From NCBI GenBank assembly GCA_023419535.1, contig JAEZXX010000117.1, positions 1 to 52,851 of the forward strand: DNA of 52,851 nt. Reading direction: 5' to 3'. The stretch's first letter is position 1. The number at the start of each line of letters is the position of its first letter. This document shows positions 1 through 8,477 of the stretch, piece by piece. The position numbers and the translations under genes are program-made. The notes beneath the pieces were generated by a model that searched no databases, had not been told where the DNA came from, and was given only the letters and a program-made list of their open reading frames with translations. The DNA comes from Pseudomonadota bacterium (GTDB lineage Bacteria; Pseudomonadota; Alphaproteobacteria; Rhizobiales; Rhizobiaceae).

Positions 1-1512
1 CGCTGCATCGGCTCAACCACTTACAAGGAGTTCCGCCAGTTCTTCGAGAAGGACCGGGCGCTCGTCCGGCGCTTCCAGAAGATCGACGTGAACGAGCCTA
101 CGGTGGACGACGCCATCGCGATCATGAAGGGCCTGAAGCCCTATTTCGAGGACTTCCATTCGGTGAAGTACACGAACGACGCCATCCGCTCGGCGGTGGA
201 GCTGTCGGCGCGCTACATCAACGACCGCAAGCTGCCGGACAAGGCGATCGACGTGATCGACGAGACCGGCGCCTCGCAGATGCTCCTGCCGGAAGCCCGC
301 CGGAAGAAGCAGATCGGCATCAAGGAGATCGAGGCGACGGTCGCGACCATGGCGCGCATTCCGCCGAAATCCGTCTCAAAGGACGACGAGGAGGTCCTGT
401 CGAACCTCTCCGCGCAGCTCAAGCGCGTCGTCTACGGCCAGGACGACGCCATCGAGGCCCTGTCCTCGGCGATCAAGCTCGCCCGCGCCGGTCTGCGCGA
501 GCCGGAGAAGCCGATCGGCTCCTATCTGTTCTCGGGCCCGACCGGCGTCGGCAAGACCGAGGTCGCCAAGCAGCTCGCCTCCTCGCTCGGGGTCGAACTC
601 CTGCGCTTCGACATGTCGGAGTACATGGAGCGGCACACGGTCTCGCGCCTCATCGGCGCGCCTCCGGGCTATGTCGGCTTCGACCAGGGCGGCCTCCTGA
701 CCGACGGCGTCGACCAGCATCCGCACTGCGTGCTCTTGCTCGACGAGATCGAGAAGGCCCATCCGGACCTGTTCAACATCCTCCTGCAGGTCATGGACCA
801 CGGGAAGCTCACGGACCACAACGGCAAGAAGATCGACTTCCGGAACGTCATCCTCATCATGACGACGAACGCCGGTGCGTCGGAGGCCTCGAAGGCGGCG
901 ATCGGCTTCGGCTCCTCGCGCCGCACGGGCGACGACGTGGAGGCGATCAACCGGCTGTTCACGCCGGAGTTCCGCAACCGGCTCGACGCGATCATTCCCT
1001 TCGCGCCGCTGCCGACGCCCGTCATCCACGAGGTGGTGCAGAAGTTCGTCATGCAGCTGGAGGCCCAGCTGTCCGAGCGCGGCGTCGTCTTCGACCTCGC
1101 GCCCGAGGCGATCGCCTGGCTCGCCGAGAAGGGCTACGACGAGCAGATGGGCGCGCGTCCCCTCGGCCGCGTCATCCAGGAGCACATCAAGAAGCCGCTG
1201 GCCGACGAGGTGCTGTTCGGCAAGCTCAAGCGCGGCGGGATCGTCAAGGTGACGGTCGCGGGCGAGGGCGCGGGCCGCAAGCTGCAGCTCGAATCCATCG
1301 CCGACGAGCCGCCGGCCCGCCCGAAGCGCTCGGCGGACGCGGCCTCGCGCAAGCGGGGCAAGGCGGCGGCCGAGGCCGAGCCGGAGGAGCCGATCCTCGA
1401 CGACGAGGCGGACGGGGAGGGCACGCTCGCCCTCGCAAAGCCGGAGGCGAAGACGACCCCGAAGGCCGGACGCTCCGGCACCGTGCCGAAAGTGCCTCGT
1501 AAGTCGTCCTGA
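1..1512 (+). CDS. clpA: ATP-dependent Clp protease ATP-binding subunit ClpA (3' part)
   Basis: AAA+ unfoldase that feeds substrates to the ClpP peptidase in the cytoplasm. The frame is open from base 1, so the gene begins upstream; about 503 residues are present. They cover the end of the first AAA domain (RCIGSTTYKEFRQ, then the RRFQKIDVNEP region) and the whole second one: Walker A GPTGVGKTE at 535-561, Walker B VLLLDEIEKAHP, sensor MTTNAG, and the C-terminal D2-small domain with MGARPLGRVIQEHIKKPLA. After the family core comes a Lys/Ala/Glu/Pro-rich tail of roughly 65 residues, which I recall as usual for rhizobial ClpA and probably disordered. ClpA is preferred over ClpB because of the EHIKKPLA ending. 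clpS would be expected upstream, outside the window. Confidence 0.95.
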   Translation, partial: RCIGSTTYKEFRQFFEKDRALVRRFQKIDVNEPTVDDAIAIMKGLKPYFEDFHSVKYTNDAIRSAVELSARYINDRKLPDKAIDVIDETGASQMLLPEARRKKQIGIKEIEATVATMARIPPKSVSKDDEEVLSNLSAQLKRVVYGQDDAIEALSSAIKLARAGLREPEKPIGSYLFSGPTGVGKTEVAKQLASSLGVELLRFDMSEYMERHTVSRLIGAPPGYVGFDQGGLLTDGVDQHPHCVLLLDEIEKAHPDLFNILLQVMDHGKLTDHNGKKIDFRNVILIMTTNAGASEASKAAIGFGSSRRTGDDVEAINRLFTPEFRNRLDAIIPFAPLPTPVIHEVVQKFVMQLEAQLSERGVVFDLAPEAIAWLAEKGYDEQMGARPLGRVIQEHIKKPLADEVLFGKLKRGGIVKVTVAGEGAGRKLQLESIADEPPARPKRSADAASRKRGKAAAEAEPEEPILDDEADGEGTLALAKPEAKTTPKAGRSGTVPKVPRKSS

Positions 1513-1551
1513 TCGTCTGTAGGGAAGGGCCGAACCGGCGGCCGTTCTGAG

Positions 1552-1577
1552 AAGGGGTCGCCGAAAGGCGGCCCCTT
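1552..1577 (+). terminator. Rho-independent terminator of clpA
   Basis: An 11-bp stem, AAGGGGTCGCC/GGCGGCCCCTT with one G-T wobble, closes on a GAAA tetraloop and is followed by TCGTGT, so the T-run is short. It lies 40 nt after the clpA stop and 39 nt before azlC, which suggests azlCD has its own promoter or is read by partial read-through. Confidence 0.7.
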
Positions 1578-1616
1578 TCGTGTCGCCTCGCAGCGAACGG
1601 AGGAGACCGCCCGAGC

Positions 1617-2363
1617 ATGGACGCCCGATCCCCGGCGCCGCCCCTGACGCGCGGCCAATGGTTCCTGCGGGGCATGCGCGGCCTCGTCAGCGCCCCGGCC
1701 CTGATCCTCACGCTCTCCATGGTGGGGTTCGCGGCGCTCGCCCGCGACGCGGGCCTCGACTGGCTGCAGGCGTCCATGATGACGGTCACCGTCTGGGCCA
1801 TGCCGGCCCAGCTCATCATCCTCGGCGCGGTGACGGCGGGGGCGAGCCTGCCGGCGACGGCGCTCGCCGTCGCGCTCTCCTCCGTCCGGCTGATGCCCAT
1901 GGTCGTGGCGCTGATGCCGGAGCTGCGCGCGACGGGCACGCGCACGCGCACGCTTCTGTTCCTTTCGCACTTCGTGGCGGTGACGAACTGGGTCTTCGCT
2001 ATGGAGCGTGTCGGCGACGTGCCGCGCGAGATGCGCACGACCTTCCTCGCCGGCTTCGCGGTGACGCTGACGGCGGTGAACACGGTCCTCGTCGCACTTC
2101 TCTTCAACGCCATGGGCCAGCTGCCGGCGATCGCGACGGGCGCCTTGGCCTTTCTGACGCCGGTCTACTTCCTGACCTCGCTCTTCGGCACGTCGCGAGC
2201 GACGGCCAGCCGCGTCGGGCTCCTGACGGGGATCGTCCTCATCCCGCCGGCCAATTGGCTGTTTCCCGCCTTCGACATCCTGATCGCGGGGATCGTCGGC
2301 GGCGTCGCCGCCTTCCTGATCGGCCGGACGGTGGACGCGCGCAGGGAGCGGAGAAATGTCTGA
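1617..2363 (+). CDS. azlC: AzlC family branched-chain amino acid exporter subunit
   Basis: The 248-residue integral membrane protein has the AzlC features: a hydrophobic profile with several transmembrane segments, the early segment LILTLSMVGFAALARDAGL, and the conserved SSVRLMPMVVALMP and FLTPVYFLTSLFG stretches. AzlC with its small partner AzlD exports branched-chain amino acids or analogues across the inner membrane. The start is the ATG of MDARSPAPPLTRG. The 3' end overlaps azlD by 8 nt, so the two are translationally coupled. The transported substrate cannot be read from the sequence. Confidence 0.9.
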   Translation: MDARSPAPPLTRGQWFLRGMRGLVSAPALILTLSMVGFAALARDAGLDWLQASMMTVTVWAMPAQLIILGAVTAGASLPATALAVALSSVRLMPMVVALMPELRATGTRTRTLLFLSHFVAVTNWVFAMERVGDVPREMRTTFLAGFAVTLTAVNTVLVALLFNAMGQLPAIATGALAFLTPVYFLTSLFGTSRATASRVGLLTGIVLIPPANWLFPAFDILIAGIVGGVAAFLIGRTVDARRERRNV

Positions 2364-2721
2364 CCTGACCTTCTTCGGGATCGATGCGCCCTGGTGGCCC
2401 TATCTCTTCATCCTCCTCGCCGGGTGGCTCCCGACGGACGTCTGGCGCTATCTCGGCGTGCTGTCGGCCAACTCCATCTCGGAGGAATCGACCGCCCTGC
2501 AGCTCGTGCGCGCCATCGCGACGGCGCTGGTCGCCGCCGTGATCGCGCGTCTCGTGCTCTATCCGACCGGCTCCCTCGCCGAAGTGCCCTCGTGGGCGCG
2601 GGTCGGCGGGCTCGCCGTCGGCTTCGCGGTCTACTACGTCGGCCGCCGCTCGATCGTACTCGGCATCGTCGCCTCGCAGATCGTGCTCATCGCGGGCGCC
2701 TGGCAGGCGGGACTCTTATAG
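2356..2721 (+). CDS. azlD: AzlD family branched-chain amino acid exporter small subunit
   Basis: This 121-residue membrane protein has about four hydrophobic segments and the AzlD signature region WLPTDVWRYLGVL, then a long Ala/Val/Leu-rich stretch and a C-terminal segment around SIVLGIVASQIVLIAGAW. It is the obligate partner of AzlC, whose stop it overlaps. Its stop codon overlaps by 6 nt the stop of the HIT gene on the other strand, so the two genes are convergent with no room for a separate terminator. Confidence 0.88.
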   Translation: MSDLTFFGIDAPWWPYLFILLAGWLPTDVWRYLGVLSANSISEESTALQLVRAIATALVAAVIARLVLYPTGSLAEVPSWARVGGLAVGFAVYYVGRRSIVLGIVASQIVLIAGAWQAGLL

Positions 2722-3138
2722 GGCGGCGCGGATCGCCGCGGCGTGCTCGGCGAGCACGGCCCGCTCGGCCATGCGGGTCGCATGCCTCTCCAGCGGCACG
2801 CCCGAATAGTGCGGCACGACGTGGATGTGCAGGTGGAACACCGTCTGCCCGGCCGGCTCCTCGTTGAACTGCTCGATCTGGACCCCGTCCGCCGAGAACG
2901 CCTTCGTCACGGCACGGGCGAGGCGCTTCACCTGCGGCATGAGCTTGGCCAGCGTCTCGTCCTCGGCGTCCAGCAGATTGCGCGACGGCGCCTTCGGGAT
3001 GACGAGGCTGTGGCCCTTGGACTTCGGCATCACGTCCATGATCGCGATGGCGTCCTCGGTCTCGAAGAGGATCTCGCTCGGGATCTCCCGGCGCAGAATC
3101 TTGGCGAAGATGTTCTGGTCGTCGTAGCGCGTCGTCAT
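2716..3138 (-). CDS. HIT family (histidine triad) nucleotide-binding protein
   Basis: A 140-residue cytoplasmic HIT-fold hydrolase with the histidine triad HLHIHVV at residues 102-108, where His104/His106 mark the active site, and the usual N-terminal FAKILRREIP and GHSLVIPKA motifs. Such enzymes hydrolyse AMP-lysine or adenosine phosphoramidates; the natural substrate is unknown. An upstream ATG would add ten residues, but MTTRYDDQ is preferred because GGAGG sits about 7 nt before it. It is the last gene of a minus-strand cluster, 31 nt after the GNAT-like gene. Confidence 0.9.
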   Translation of the reverse strand: MTTRYDDQNIFAKILRREIPSEILFETEDAIAIMDVMPKSKGHSLVIPKAPSRNLLDAEDETLAKLMPQVKRLARAVTKAFSADGVQIEQFNEEPAGQTVFHLHIHVVPHYSGVPLERHATRMAERAVLAEHAAAIRAAL

Positions 3139-3169
3139 CTGGTCCTCCGTGTCGATCGGAGGCTGCATA

Positions 3170-4366
3170 TCACTCCGGCGCGCCGCCGTCCTTCCGGAAC
3201 GGCGTGTGCTCGGCGAGCACCTCGCGCACGTGCTCCACGTCCGCCCGCTCGCGCTCCAGATGGTCGGCGACCGCCCGGCGAAGACCCGGATGGGCGATGT
3301 AGTGCGCCGAATGCGTCGTCACCGGCTCGTAGCCGCGTGCCAGCTTGTGCTCCCCTTGGGCACCCGCCTCTACCACCGACAGTCCGTGCTCGATCGCGTA
3401 GTCGACGGCCTGGTGGTAGCAGAGCTCGAAATGCAGGAACGGGTGGTCCTCGATGCAGCCCCAGTAGCGGCCGTAGATCCGGTCCGCCCCGACGAAGTTC
3501 AGAGCTCCGGCGATCGGGCGCCCGTCGCGCCGCGCCAGAAGGAGCACGATCGAATCGCCCATCCGCTCGCCGACGAGACTGAAGAAGGCGCGCTTCAGAT
3601 ACGGCCGGCCCCATTTGCGGCTGCCGGTGTCCATGTAGAACGAGAAGAACGCGTCCCAGACGCCTTCGGTCAGGTCGCGGCCGCTCAGGCGCTCCACCGT
3701 GATGCCGTTCTCCAGCGCCGCCTGCCGCTCCTTGCGCAGCCCCTTTCGCTTGCGCGAGGCGAGGGTGCCGAGGAAGTCCTCGAAGCTCCGATAGCCGCGA
3801 TTGACGAAGTGGAACTGCTGGTCGGTCCGGTGCAGGAAGTCCTGGTCCTCGAAGGCCGAAAGATCCTCGGGCTCGAGGAAGGTCGCGTGGGCGGACGAGA
3901 TCTTCGTCTGCGCCACATAGCCCGCCACCGCCGAGGCCAGCGCGTCGCGCAGCGGAGCCGCCGCGGGTCCGGAACCGACCAGAAGGCGAGGGCCCGTCGC
4001 AGGCGTGAAGGGCACCGAGACCTGGAGCTTCGGATAGTAGCGCCCGCCGGCCCTCTCGAAGGCATCCGCCCAGCCATGGTCGAAGACGTATTCGCCCTGG
4101 CTGTGACCCTTGAGGTAGGCCGGCACGAAGCCAAGCGCCGTCCCGTCCTCGTCCTCCATCACGAGGTGCTGCGGCAGCCAGCCGGCGGACTGGCCGACGC
4201 TTCCCGAATCCTCGAGCGAGGACAGGAAGGCGTGCCGCAGGAACGGATTGGGAGAGGCCTCGGCCCCGGATGTGGCGGCGGCCCTGTCCCAGGCCGCGGC
4301 GTCGATGTCGCCGATCCTCTCCGCGACGCGGACGACGATCGTCTTCTCGGGGCGTGTCTCGCTCAT
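3170..4366 (-). CDS. GNAT-fold acyltransferase, DUF482 / COG3146 family
   Basis: The 398-residue cytoplasmic protein resembles the DUF482 family (often labelled peptidoglycan-biosynthesis protein or GNAT N-acetyltransferase). Recognisable stretches are NPFLRHAFLSSLEDSGS near the N-terminus, VFDHGWADAFERAG and YYPKLQVSVPFTPATGPRLL in the middle, RKRKGLRKERQAA, and YGRYWGC followed by LHFELCYHQAVDYAIEHGL near the end. FemX-like aminoacyltransferases share this double-GNAT layout, but the substrate is not known. It lies 40 nt after the phosphodiesterase and 31 nt before the HIT gene, on the same strand, so co-transcription is likely. Confidence 0.8.
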   Translation of the reverse strand: MSETRPEKTIVVRVAERIGDIDAAAWDRAAATSGAEASPNPFLRHAFLSSLEDSGSVGQSAGWLPQHLVMEDEDGTALGFVPAYLKGHSQGEYVFDHGWADAFERAGGRYYPKLQVSVPFTPATGPRLLVGSGPAAAPLRDALASAVAGYVAQTKISSAHATFLEPEDLSAFEDQDFLHRTDQQFHFVNRGYRSFEDFLGTLASRKRKGLRKERQAALENGITVERLSGRDLTEGVWDAFFSFYMDTGSRKWGRPYLKRAFFSLVGERMGDSIVLLLARRDGRPIAGALNFVGADRIYGRYWGCIEDHPFLHFELCYHQAVDYAIEHGLSVVEAGAQGEHKLARGYEPVTTHSAHYIAHPGLRRAVADHLERERADVEHVREVLAEHTPFRKDGGAPE

Positions 4367-4406
4367 GAGCGCGTCATGTCGGGCGAGGTGCGGCCTTCCG
4401 CAAGTC

Positions 4407-5135
4407 TCAGACCTGCGGCGAAAAGCCTTCGAAGGTGATCTGGTCGGCGAAACGGGCGCTCTTCGCCTCGTCGTCCGGCGTGCGCACCGTCCAGCTGATC
4501 ACCGGCAGGCCCTTTTCCTCGCGCACCCAGGCCACGAAGGCGTTGTCGAGGTGGTGGACATTGTAGGAGGCGAAGGAGCAGCGGTCGCCGAACGCCTCGC
4601 GGTGGACCGTCAGCGTCTCCGGCTTCGTGCCTTCCGCCGTCAGTCCGACCGGCACGCGGTCCGCCAGCCCCATCGCCTCGTCGATCAGCCAGTGGTCGAA
4701 GGACATGAGCGCCAGGGGCCCGCGATAGGCCGCGATGAGCGGGCGCAACGCGTCGGCGAAGCCGGCATCGGAGGACGCATCGACGCCCTTCATCTCGACG
4801 ACCAGCGGCACGCGGCCGGCCGTCAGGTCGAGGAGCTGGGCCACCGTCGGCACCGTGTCGTCGCTCTCCTTCAGCCGCAGCGCCGACAGATCGGCGGCGC
4901 TCGTCTCGTGGACGAGACCGTCCGCACCGGTCATGCGCTTCAGCTCGGCGTCGTGGAAGACGACCGGCACGCCGTCCGCCGACAGGCGGATGTCGCATTC
5001 GATGGCGTAGCCCGCCTCGATCGCCGCCCGGAAGGCGGAGATCGAGTTCTCGTTCACGCCGCGGGCCGCATCGTGCAGCCCGCGATGGGCGATCGGCCGG
5101 GCCGTCAGCCAGCCGATGTCGCGGTGGATCGTCAT
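4407..5135 (-). CDS. Glycerophosphodiester phosphodiesterase family protein
   Basis: This 242-residue TIM-barrel enzyme shows the GDPD catalytic and metal-binding pattern: His17-Arg18-Gly19, Glu29-Asn30, Glu46 and Asp48, and His61-Asp62 (VVFHDAEL), with a later VVEMKG strand. It should cleave glycerophosphodiesters to glycerol-3-phosphate and an alcohol. There is no signal peptide, so it probably acts in the cytoplasm like UgpQ. The start MTIHRDIGW is chosen because the open frame further upstream lies inside the ridA-like gene, only 5 nt away. Confidence 0.88.
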   Translation of the reverse strand: MTIHRDIGWLTARPIAHRGLHDAARGVNENSISAFRAAIEAGYAIECDIRLSADGVPVVFHDAELKRMTGADGLVHETSAADLSALRLKESDDTVPTVAQLLDLTAGRVPLVVEMKGVDASSDAGFADALRPLIAAYRGPLALMSFDHWLIDEAMGLADRVPVGLTAEGTKPETLTVHREAFGDRCSFASYNVHHLDNAFVAWVREEKGLPVISWTVRTPDDEAKSARFADQITFEGFSPQV

Positions 5136-5140
5136 GGCGC

Positions 5141-5605
5141 TCAGGCGATCTCGAAGAAGGCTTCGACCTCGACCGCCGCGCCCAGCGGAAGCTGGGTGAC
5201 ACCGACGGCCGAGCGGGCGTGCTTGCCCTTCTCGCCCAGGATCTCGACCATGAAGTCCGAAGCGCCGTTCGCCACCTTGTGCTGGTCGGTGAAGGCGTCG
5301 TCGCTCGCGACGAACACGGTGAGCTTGAGAAGACGGCCGATCTTCTCCAGATCGCCGAGCGCGGCCTGGGCCTGCGCCAGAACGTTGATGGCGCACAGGC
5401 GCGCCGCCCGCTGCCCGTCCTCGAGCGACACGCCGCCGCCGAGCCGGCCCGTGACGGCCACTGCGCCGTTCTCCATCGGCAGCTGGCCGGAGGTCTGCAG
5501 GATGTTGCCGAAGGTCACCGTCGGCACGTAGTTCGCCGCCGGAGCCGAGGCCTGCGGCAGGGTGACGCCAGCCTTCTGGAGACGGGTCTGGATCGTTTCG
5601 GACAT
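5141..5605 (-). CDS. RidA / YjgF family protein
   Basis: The 154-residue cytoplasmic protein belongs to the Rid superfamily, longer subgroup of about 150 residues. It has the C-terminal signature HARSAVGVTQLPLGAAVEVE; Arg131 matches the carboxylate-binding arginine of RidA and Glu148 lies in the usual active-site region. RidA proper deaminates reactive enamine/imine intermediates from PLP enzymes, but members of this longer group are mostly uncharacterised. The start MSETIQTR is preferred over an ATG 24 nt upstream because GGAG lies at the right distance. It is probably the first gene of the ridA-like/GDPD/GNAT/HIT operon, divergent from the EipB-like gene. Confidence 0.88.
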   Translation of the reverse strand: MSETIQTRLQKAGVTLPQASAPAANYVPTVTFGNILQTSGQLPMENGAVAVTGRLGGGVSLEDGQRAARLCAINVLAQAQAALGDLEKIGRLLKLTVFVASDDAFTDQHKVANGASDFMVEILGEKGKHARSAVGVTQLPLGAAVEVEAFFEIA

Positions 5606-5680
5606 GAAATCTCCTGCATTCTTCGTCATGGATGCGATCGGGGACGGCTCGCGCCGTGAGAATTTGGGGACGACGATTCG

Positions 5681-6460
5681 ATGCTCTCGCGCAGCCTGTG
5701 CCTTCTCGCCGGTTTCCTGCCGGCGGGCCCTGTCCTCGCGGTCGAACTCACCCCGCACCGGGGCGTTTACGACCTTTCGCTCGCCGAGCATACCCTCGGC
5801 CTGACGGGCGTCGAGGGGCGCATCGCCATCGATCTGGCCGCGCCCACCTGCGAGGCCTACGACCTCGACTACCGCTTCGTCGCGCGCTTCGGCGAGGAGG
5901 GTGAGACGACGCTGACCGACCAGCGCATCGTCGCGAGCGAGGGCCGCGACGGCACGAGCTACGATTTCACCGCCACGAGCCTCGTCGACGGCATCGAGCA
6001 GAGCCGCGTCGAGGGCAGCGCCCGCACCACCGCGGACGAGACGCGCGTCGAGATGCGCCAGCCGGTGGAGCGCGCCTTCGAGATCCCCGCGGCCCTCTTC
6101 CCGCTCGGCCACACCCGGCACATCATCGAGCGGGCGCGGGCCGGCGAGCGCATCGTCCAGAGCCCGCTCTACGACGGCGACGTCGAGGGCGACGACGTCC
6201 TGACGACGACGGCCATCATCACGCCGCTGCGCCGCGACGCCGAGCTGCCTGACGGCATCGAGGGGCTGGCCGGCTGGCGGGTCGACGAATCCTACTACAA
6301 TTCGTCGAGCGACGCCGACGGCCTTCCGACCTTCCACACGCGCTACACGCTGTTCGAGAACGGCGTGACGGACGATCTCTACATTGACTTCGGCGACTAC
6401 GCGTTGGAGGGCGGATTGAGCGAGCTGACCCTCGGCGAGGGGCCCGCCGACTGCGGCTGA
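5681..6460 (+). CDS. EipB/DUF1849 family periplasmic envelope-integrity protein
   Basis: The 259-residue protein starts with a signal peptide (hydrophobic core LCLLAGFLPAGPVLA, likely cut before VELTPHR). The mature part fits the DUF1849 family: HRGVYDLSLAEH at its start, GRIAIDLAAPTCEAYDLDYR, then YTLFENGV and a final GPADCG. Only two cysteines lie in the mature part, Cys57 and Cys258; in Brucella EipB, two cysteines placed this way form a disulfide joining the ends of a spiral beta-barrel and are important for stability. EipB supports envelope integrity, reportedly with a TPR lipoprotein (TtpA); no such gene lies in this window. Confidence 0.85.
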   Translation: MLSRSLCLLAGFLPAGPVLAVELTPHRGVYDLSLAEHTLGLTGVEGRIAIDLAAPTCEAYDLDYRFVARFGEEGETTLTDQRIVASEGRDGTSYDFTATSLVDGIEQSRVEGSARTTADETRVEMRQPVERAFEIPAALFPLGHTRHIIERARAGERIVQSPLYDGDVEGDDVLTTTAIITPLRRDAELPDGIEGLAGWRVDESYYNSSSDADGLPTFHTRYTLFENGVTDDLYIDFGDYALEGGLSELTLGEGPADCG

Positions 6461-6473
6461 GAGGGTTGCCGGC

Positions 6474-6498
6474 GCGGCCCTTTCGGTGTAAGGGCCGC
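6474..6498 (+). terminator. Possible weak terminator between the EipB-like gene and rpsB
   Basis: GCGGCCCTT/AAGGGCCGC forms a perfect 9-bp stem with a 7-nt loop, 13 nt after the EipB-like stop. No T-run follows (CTCATTCC), so termination may be weak or Rho-assisted, or the hairpin may belong to the rpsB leader. The rest of the 159-nt gap to rpsB shows no promoter I would defend. Confidence 0.4.
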
Positions 6499-6619
6499 CT
6501 CATTCCACACACGGAATTCGGGATCGACGAGCGTCTTCGCGCGCCGGTCCCTCCGGTGGCGGGCCATCCGGTCCGTCTCTTTTCCGTGGAGGCTCAACCG
6601 GTCAAGGACAGATAATCCA

Positions 6620-7429
6620 ATGGCTCTTCCCGACTATTCCATGCGCCAGCTGCTCGAGGCGGGCGTCCACTTCGGCCACCAGACGCACCGCTGGAACCCG
6701 AAGATGGCGCCCTACATCTTCGGCGCTCGCAACAACATCCACATCCTCGACCTCGCGCAGACCGTGCCGATGCTGCACCGCGCGCTGCAGGCCGTGTCCG
6801 ACTCGGTCGCCCGCGGCGGCCGCGTCCTCTTCGTCGGCACCAAGCGCCAGGCGTCCGAGATCGTCGCCGACGCGGCGAACCGTTCGGCTCAGTACTACGT
6901 CAACGCCCGCTGGCTCGGCGGCATGCTGACCAACTGGAAGACGATCTCGAACTCGATCCAGCGCCTGCGCAAGCTCGACGAGCTCCTGGCCGGCGAGGCC
7001 CATGGCTTCACCAAGAAGGAGCGCCTGACCCTGCAGCGCGAGCGCGACAAGCTCGACCGCGCGCTGGGCGGCATCAAGGACATGGGCGGCGTGCCGGACA
7101 TGATCTTCATCATCGACACCAACAAGGAGTCGATCGCGATCGAGGAGGCCAAGCGCCTCGGCATCCCGGTCGTTGCCGTGGTCGATTCGAACTGCGATCC
7201 CGCCCCGATCGACTACCCGATCCCGGGCAACGACGACGCGGCCCGCGCGATCTCCCTCTACTGCGACCTGATCGCCCGCGCGGCGGTCGACGGCATCGGC
7301 CGCCAGCACGGCGCCTCGGGCGTCGACATCGGCGCGATGGAGGAGGCTCCGGTCGAGGAGACGCTCGAGGAAGCTCCGGAGGCCGACGCTCCGGCCGCAG
7401 CCGAGACGGAAGAGCGCCCGGCCGCCTGA
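6620..7429 (+). CDS. rpsB: 30S ribosomal protein S2 (uS2)
   Basis: S2 binds late to the 30S subunit and recruits S1. The 269-residue protein starts with the typical MALPDYSMRQLLEAGVHFGH and contains HRWNPKMAPYIFG, RWLGGMLTNWKTI, GGVPDMIFIIDTNKE, and IPVVAVVDSNCDP. The C-terminus carries about 40 extra acidic/Ala-rich residues (EEAPVEETLEEAPEADAPAA and on), a common alphaproteobacterial extension. It heads the rpsB-tsf-pyrH-frr cluster; the hairpin at 7458-7482 can set the rpsB to tsf transcript ratio. Confidence 0.98.
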   Translation: MALPDYSMRQLLEAGVHFGHQTHRWNPKMAPYIFGARNNIHILDLAQTVPMLHRALQAVSDSVARGGRVLFVGTKRQASEIVADAANRSAQYYVNARWLGGMLTNWKTISNSIQRLRKLDELLAGEAHGFTKKERLTLQRERDKLDRALGGIKDMGGVPDMIFIIDTNKESIAIEEAKRLGIPVVAVVDSNCDPAPIDYPIPGNDDAARAISLYCDLIARAAVDGIGRQHGASGVDIGAMEEAPVEETLEEAPEADAPAAAETEERPAA

Positions 7430-7457
7430 TCGGCCGCGCTTCATCGCCAAGACACAT

Positions 7458-7482
7458 CGGCGGCGCCCTATGGGCGTCGTCG
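7458..7482 (+). terminator. Attenuator-like hairpin between rpsB and tsf
   Basis: CGGCGGCGCCC pairs with GGGCGTCGTCG over 11 bp with two G-T wobbles and a TAT loop, followed directly by TTTCC. It lies 28 nt after the rpsB stop and 64 nt before tsf. The short T-run suggests partial termination, which would leave less tsf than rpsB mRNA. Confidence 0.55.
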
Positions 7483-7546
7483 TTTCCGGCGCGCCTTCCC
7501 TTCGGGGGAACGGTCGCGCCCTTTCATTCTCAAAAGGGCTGACCCC

Positions 7547-8473
7547 ATGACGATCTCCGCCTCCATGGTCAAGGAACTGCGCGAGAAGACCGGCGCAGGC
7601 ATGATGGACTGCAAGACCGCGCTCGCCGAGACCAACGGCGACATGGAAGCCGCGATCGACTGGCTGCGCGCCAAGGGCATCGCCAAGGCCGACAAGAAGT
7701 CGGGCCGCACCGCGGCCGAGGGCCTGATCGGCGTGGCGAGCGCCGACACCAAGGCCGTCGTCGTCGAGGTCAATTCCGAGACCGACTTCGTGGCCCGCAA
7801 CGAGGCCTTCCAGGCGCTCGTGCGCGAGGTCGCCAACGCCGCTCTCTCGACCGACGGTTCCGTCGAGGCGGTGGGCGCGGCGACCCACGCCGGCAGCGGC
7901 AAGACGGTCAACGACACGATCAAGGATGCGGTCGCGACCATCGGCGAGAACATGAGCCTGCGCCGCTCGGCGCTGCTCCAGGTCTCCGAGGGTGTCGTCG
8001 CGACCTACATCCACAACGCGGTCGTCGACGGCCTCGGCAAGATGGGCGTCCTCGTCGCCATCGAATCGGCCGGCGACAAGGCCGCGCTGAACGCCTTCGG
8101 CCGCCAGGTCGCCATGCACGTCGCGGCGACCAACCCGCTGGCGCTGACCGATGCCGAGATCGACGCGACCGTCGTCGAGCGCGAGAAGGCCGTCTTCTCC
8201 GAGCAGGCCCGTCAGTCGGGCAAGCCGGAGAACATCATCGAGAAGATGGTCGAAGGCCGCCTGCGCAAGTTCTACGAGGAGGTCGTCCTCCTGAAGCAGA
8301 ACTTCGTCATCAACCCGGACCTGACGGTCGAGGGTGCGCTGAAGGCCGCCGAGAAGGACTTCGGCGCTCCGGCCAAGATCGTCGGCTTCGTGCGCTTCGC
8401 TCTCGGCGAGGGCATCGAGCGCGAGGAGAGCGACTTCGCCGCCGAGGTCGCCGCGGCCGCCGGCAAGAAGTAA
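7547..8473 (+). CDS. tsf: Translation elongation factor Ts
   Basis: EF-Ts is the guanine-nucleotide exchange factor of EF-Tu. The 308-residue protein has the N-terminal UBA-like part (MVKELREKTGAGMMDCKTAL), the EF-Tu-contacting motif SETDFVARNEAF, the core repeats (MHVAATNPLAL), and the C-terminal LLKQNFVINPDLTVEGAL. Length and domains are normal. The start is ATG with a purine-rich AAAAGGG upstream. It lies between two strong hairpins (7458-7482 and 8562-8598), so it can be transcribed as a unit with rpsB. Confidence 0.98.
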   Translation: MTISASMVKELREKTGAGMMDCKTALAETNGDMEAAIDWLRAKGIAKADKKSGRTAAEGLIGVASADTKAVVVEVNSETDFVARNEAFQALVREVANAALSTDGSVEAVGAATHAGSGKTVNDTIKDAVATIGENMSLRRSALLQVSEGVVATYIHNAVVDGLGKMGVLVAIESAGDKAALNAFGRQVAMHVAATNPLALTDAEIDATVVEREKAVFSEQARQSGKPENIIEKMVEGRLRKFYEEVVLLKQNFVINPDLTVEGALKAAEKDFGAPAKIVGFVRFALGEGIEREESDFAAEVAAAAGKK

Positions 8474-8477
8474 GCCG

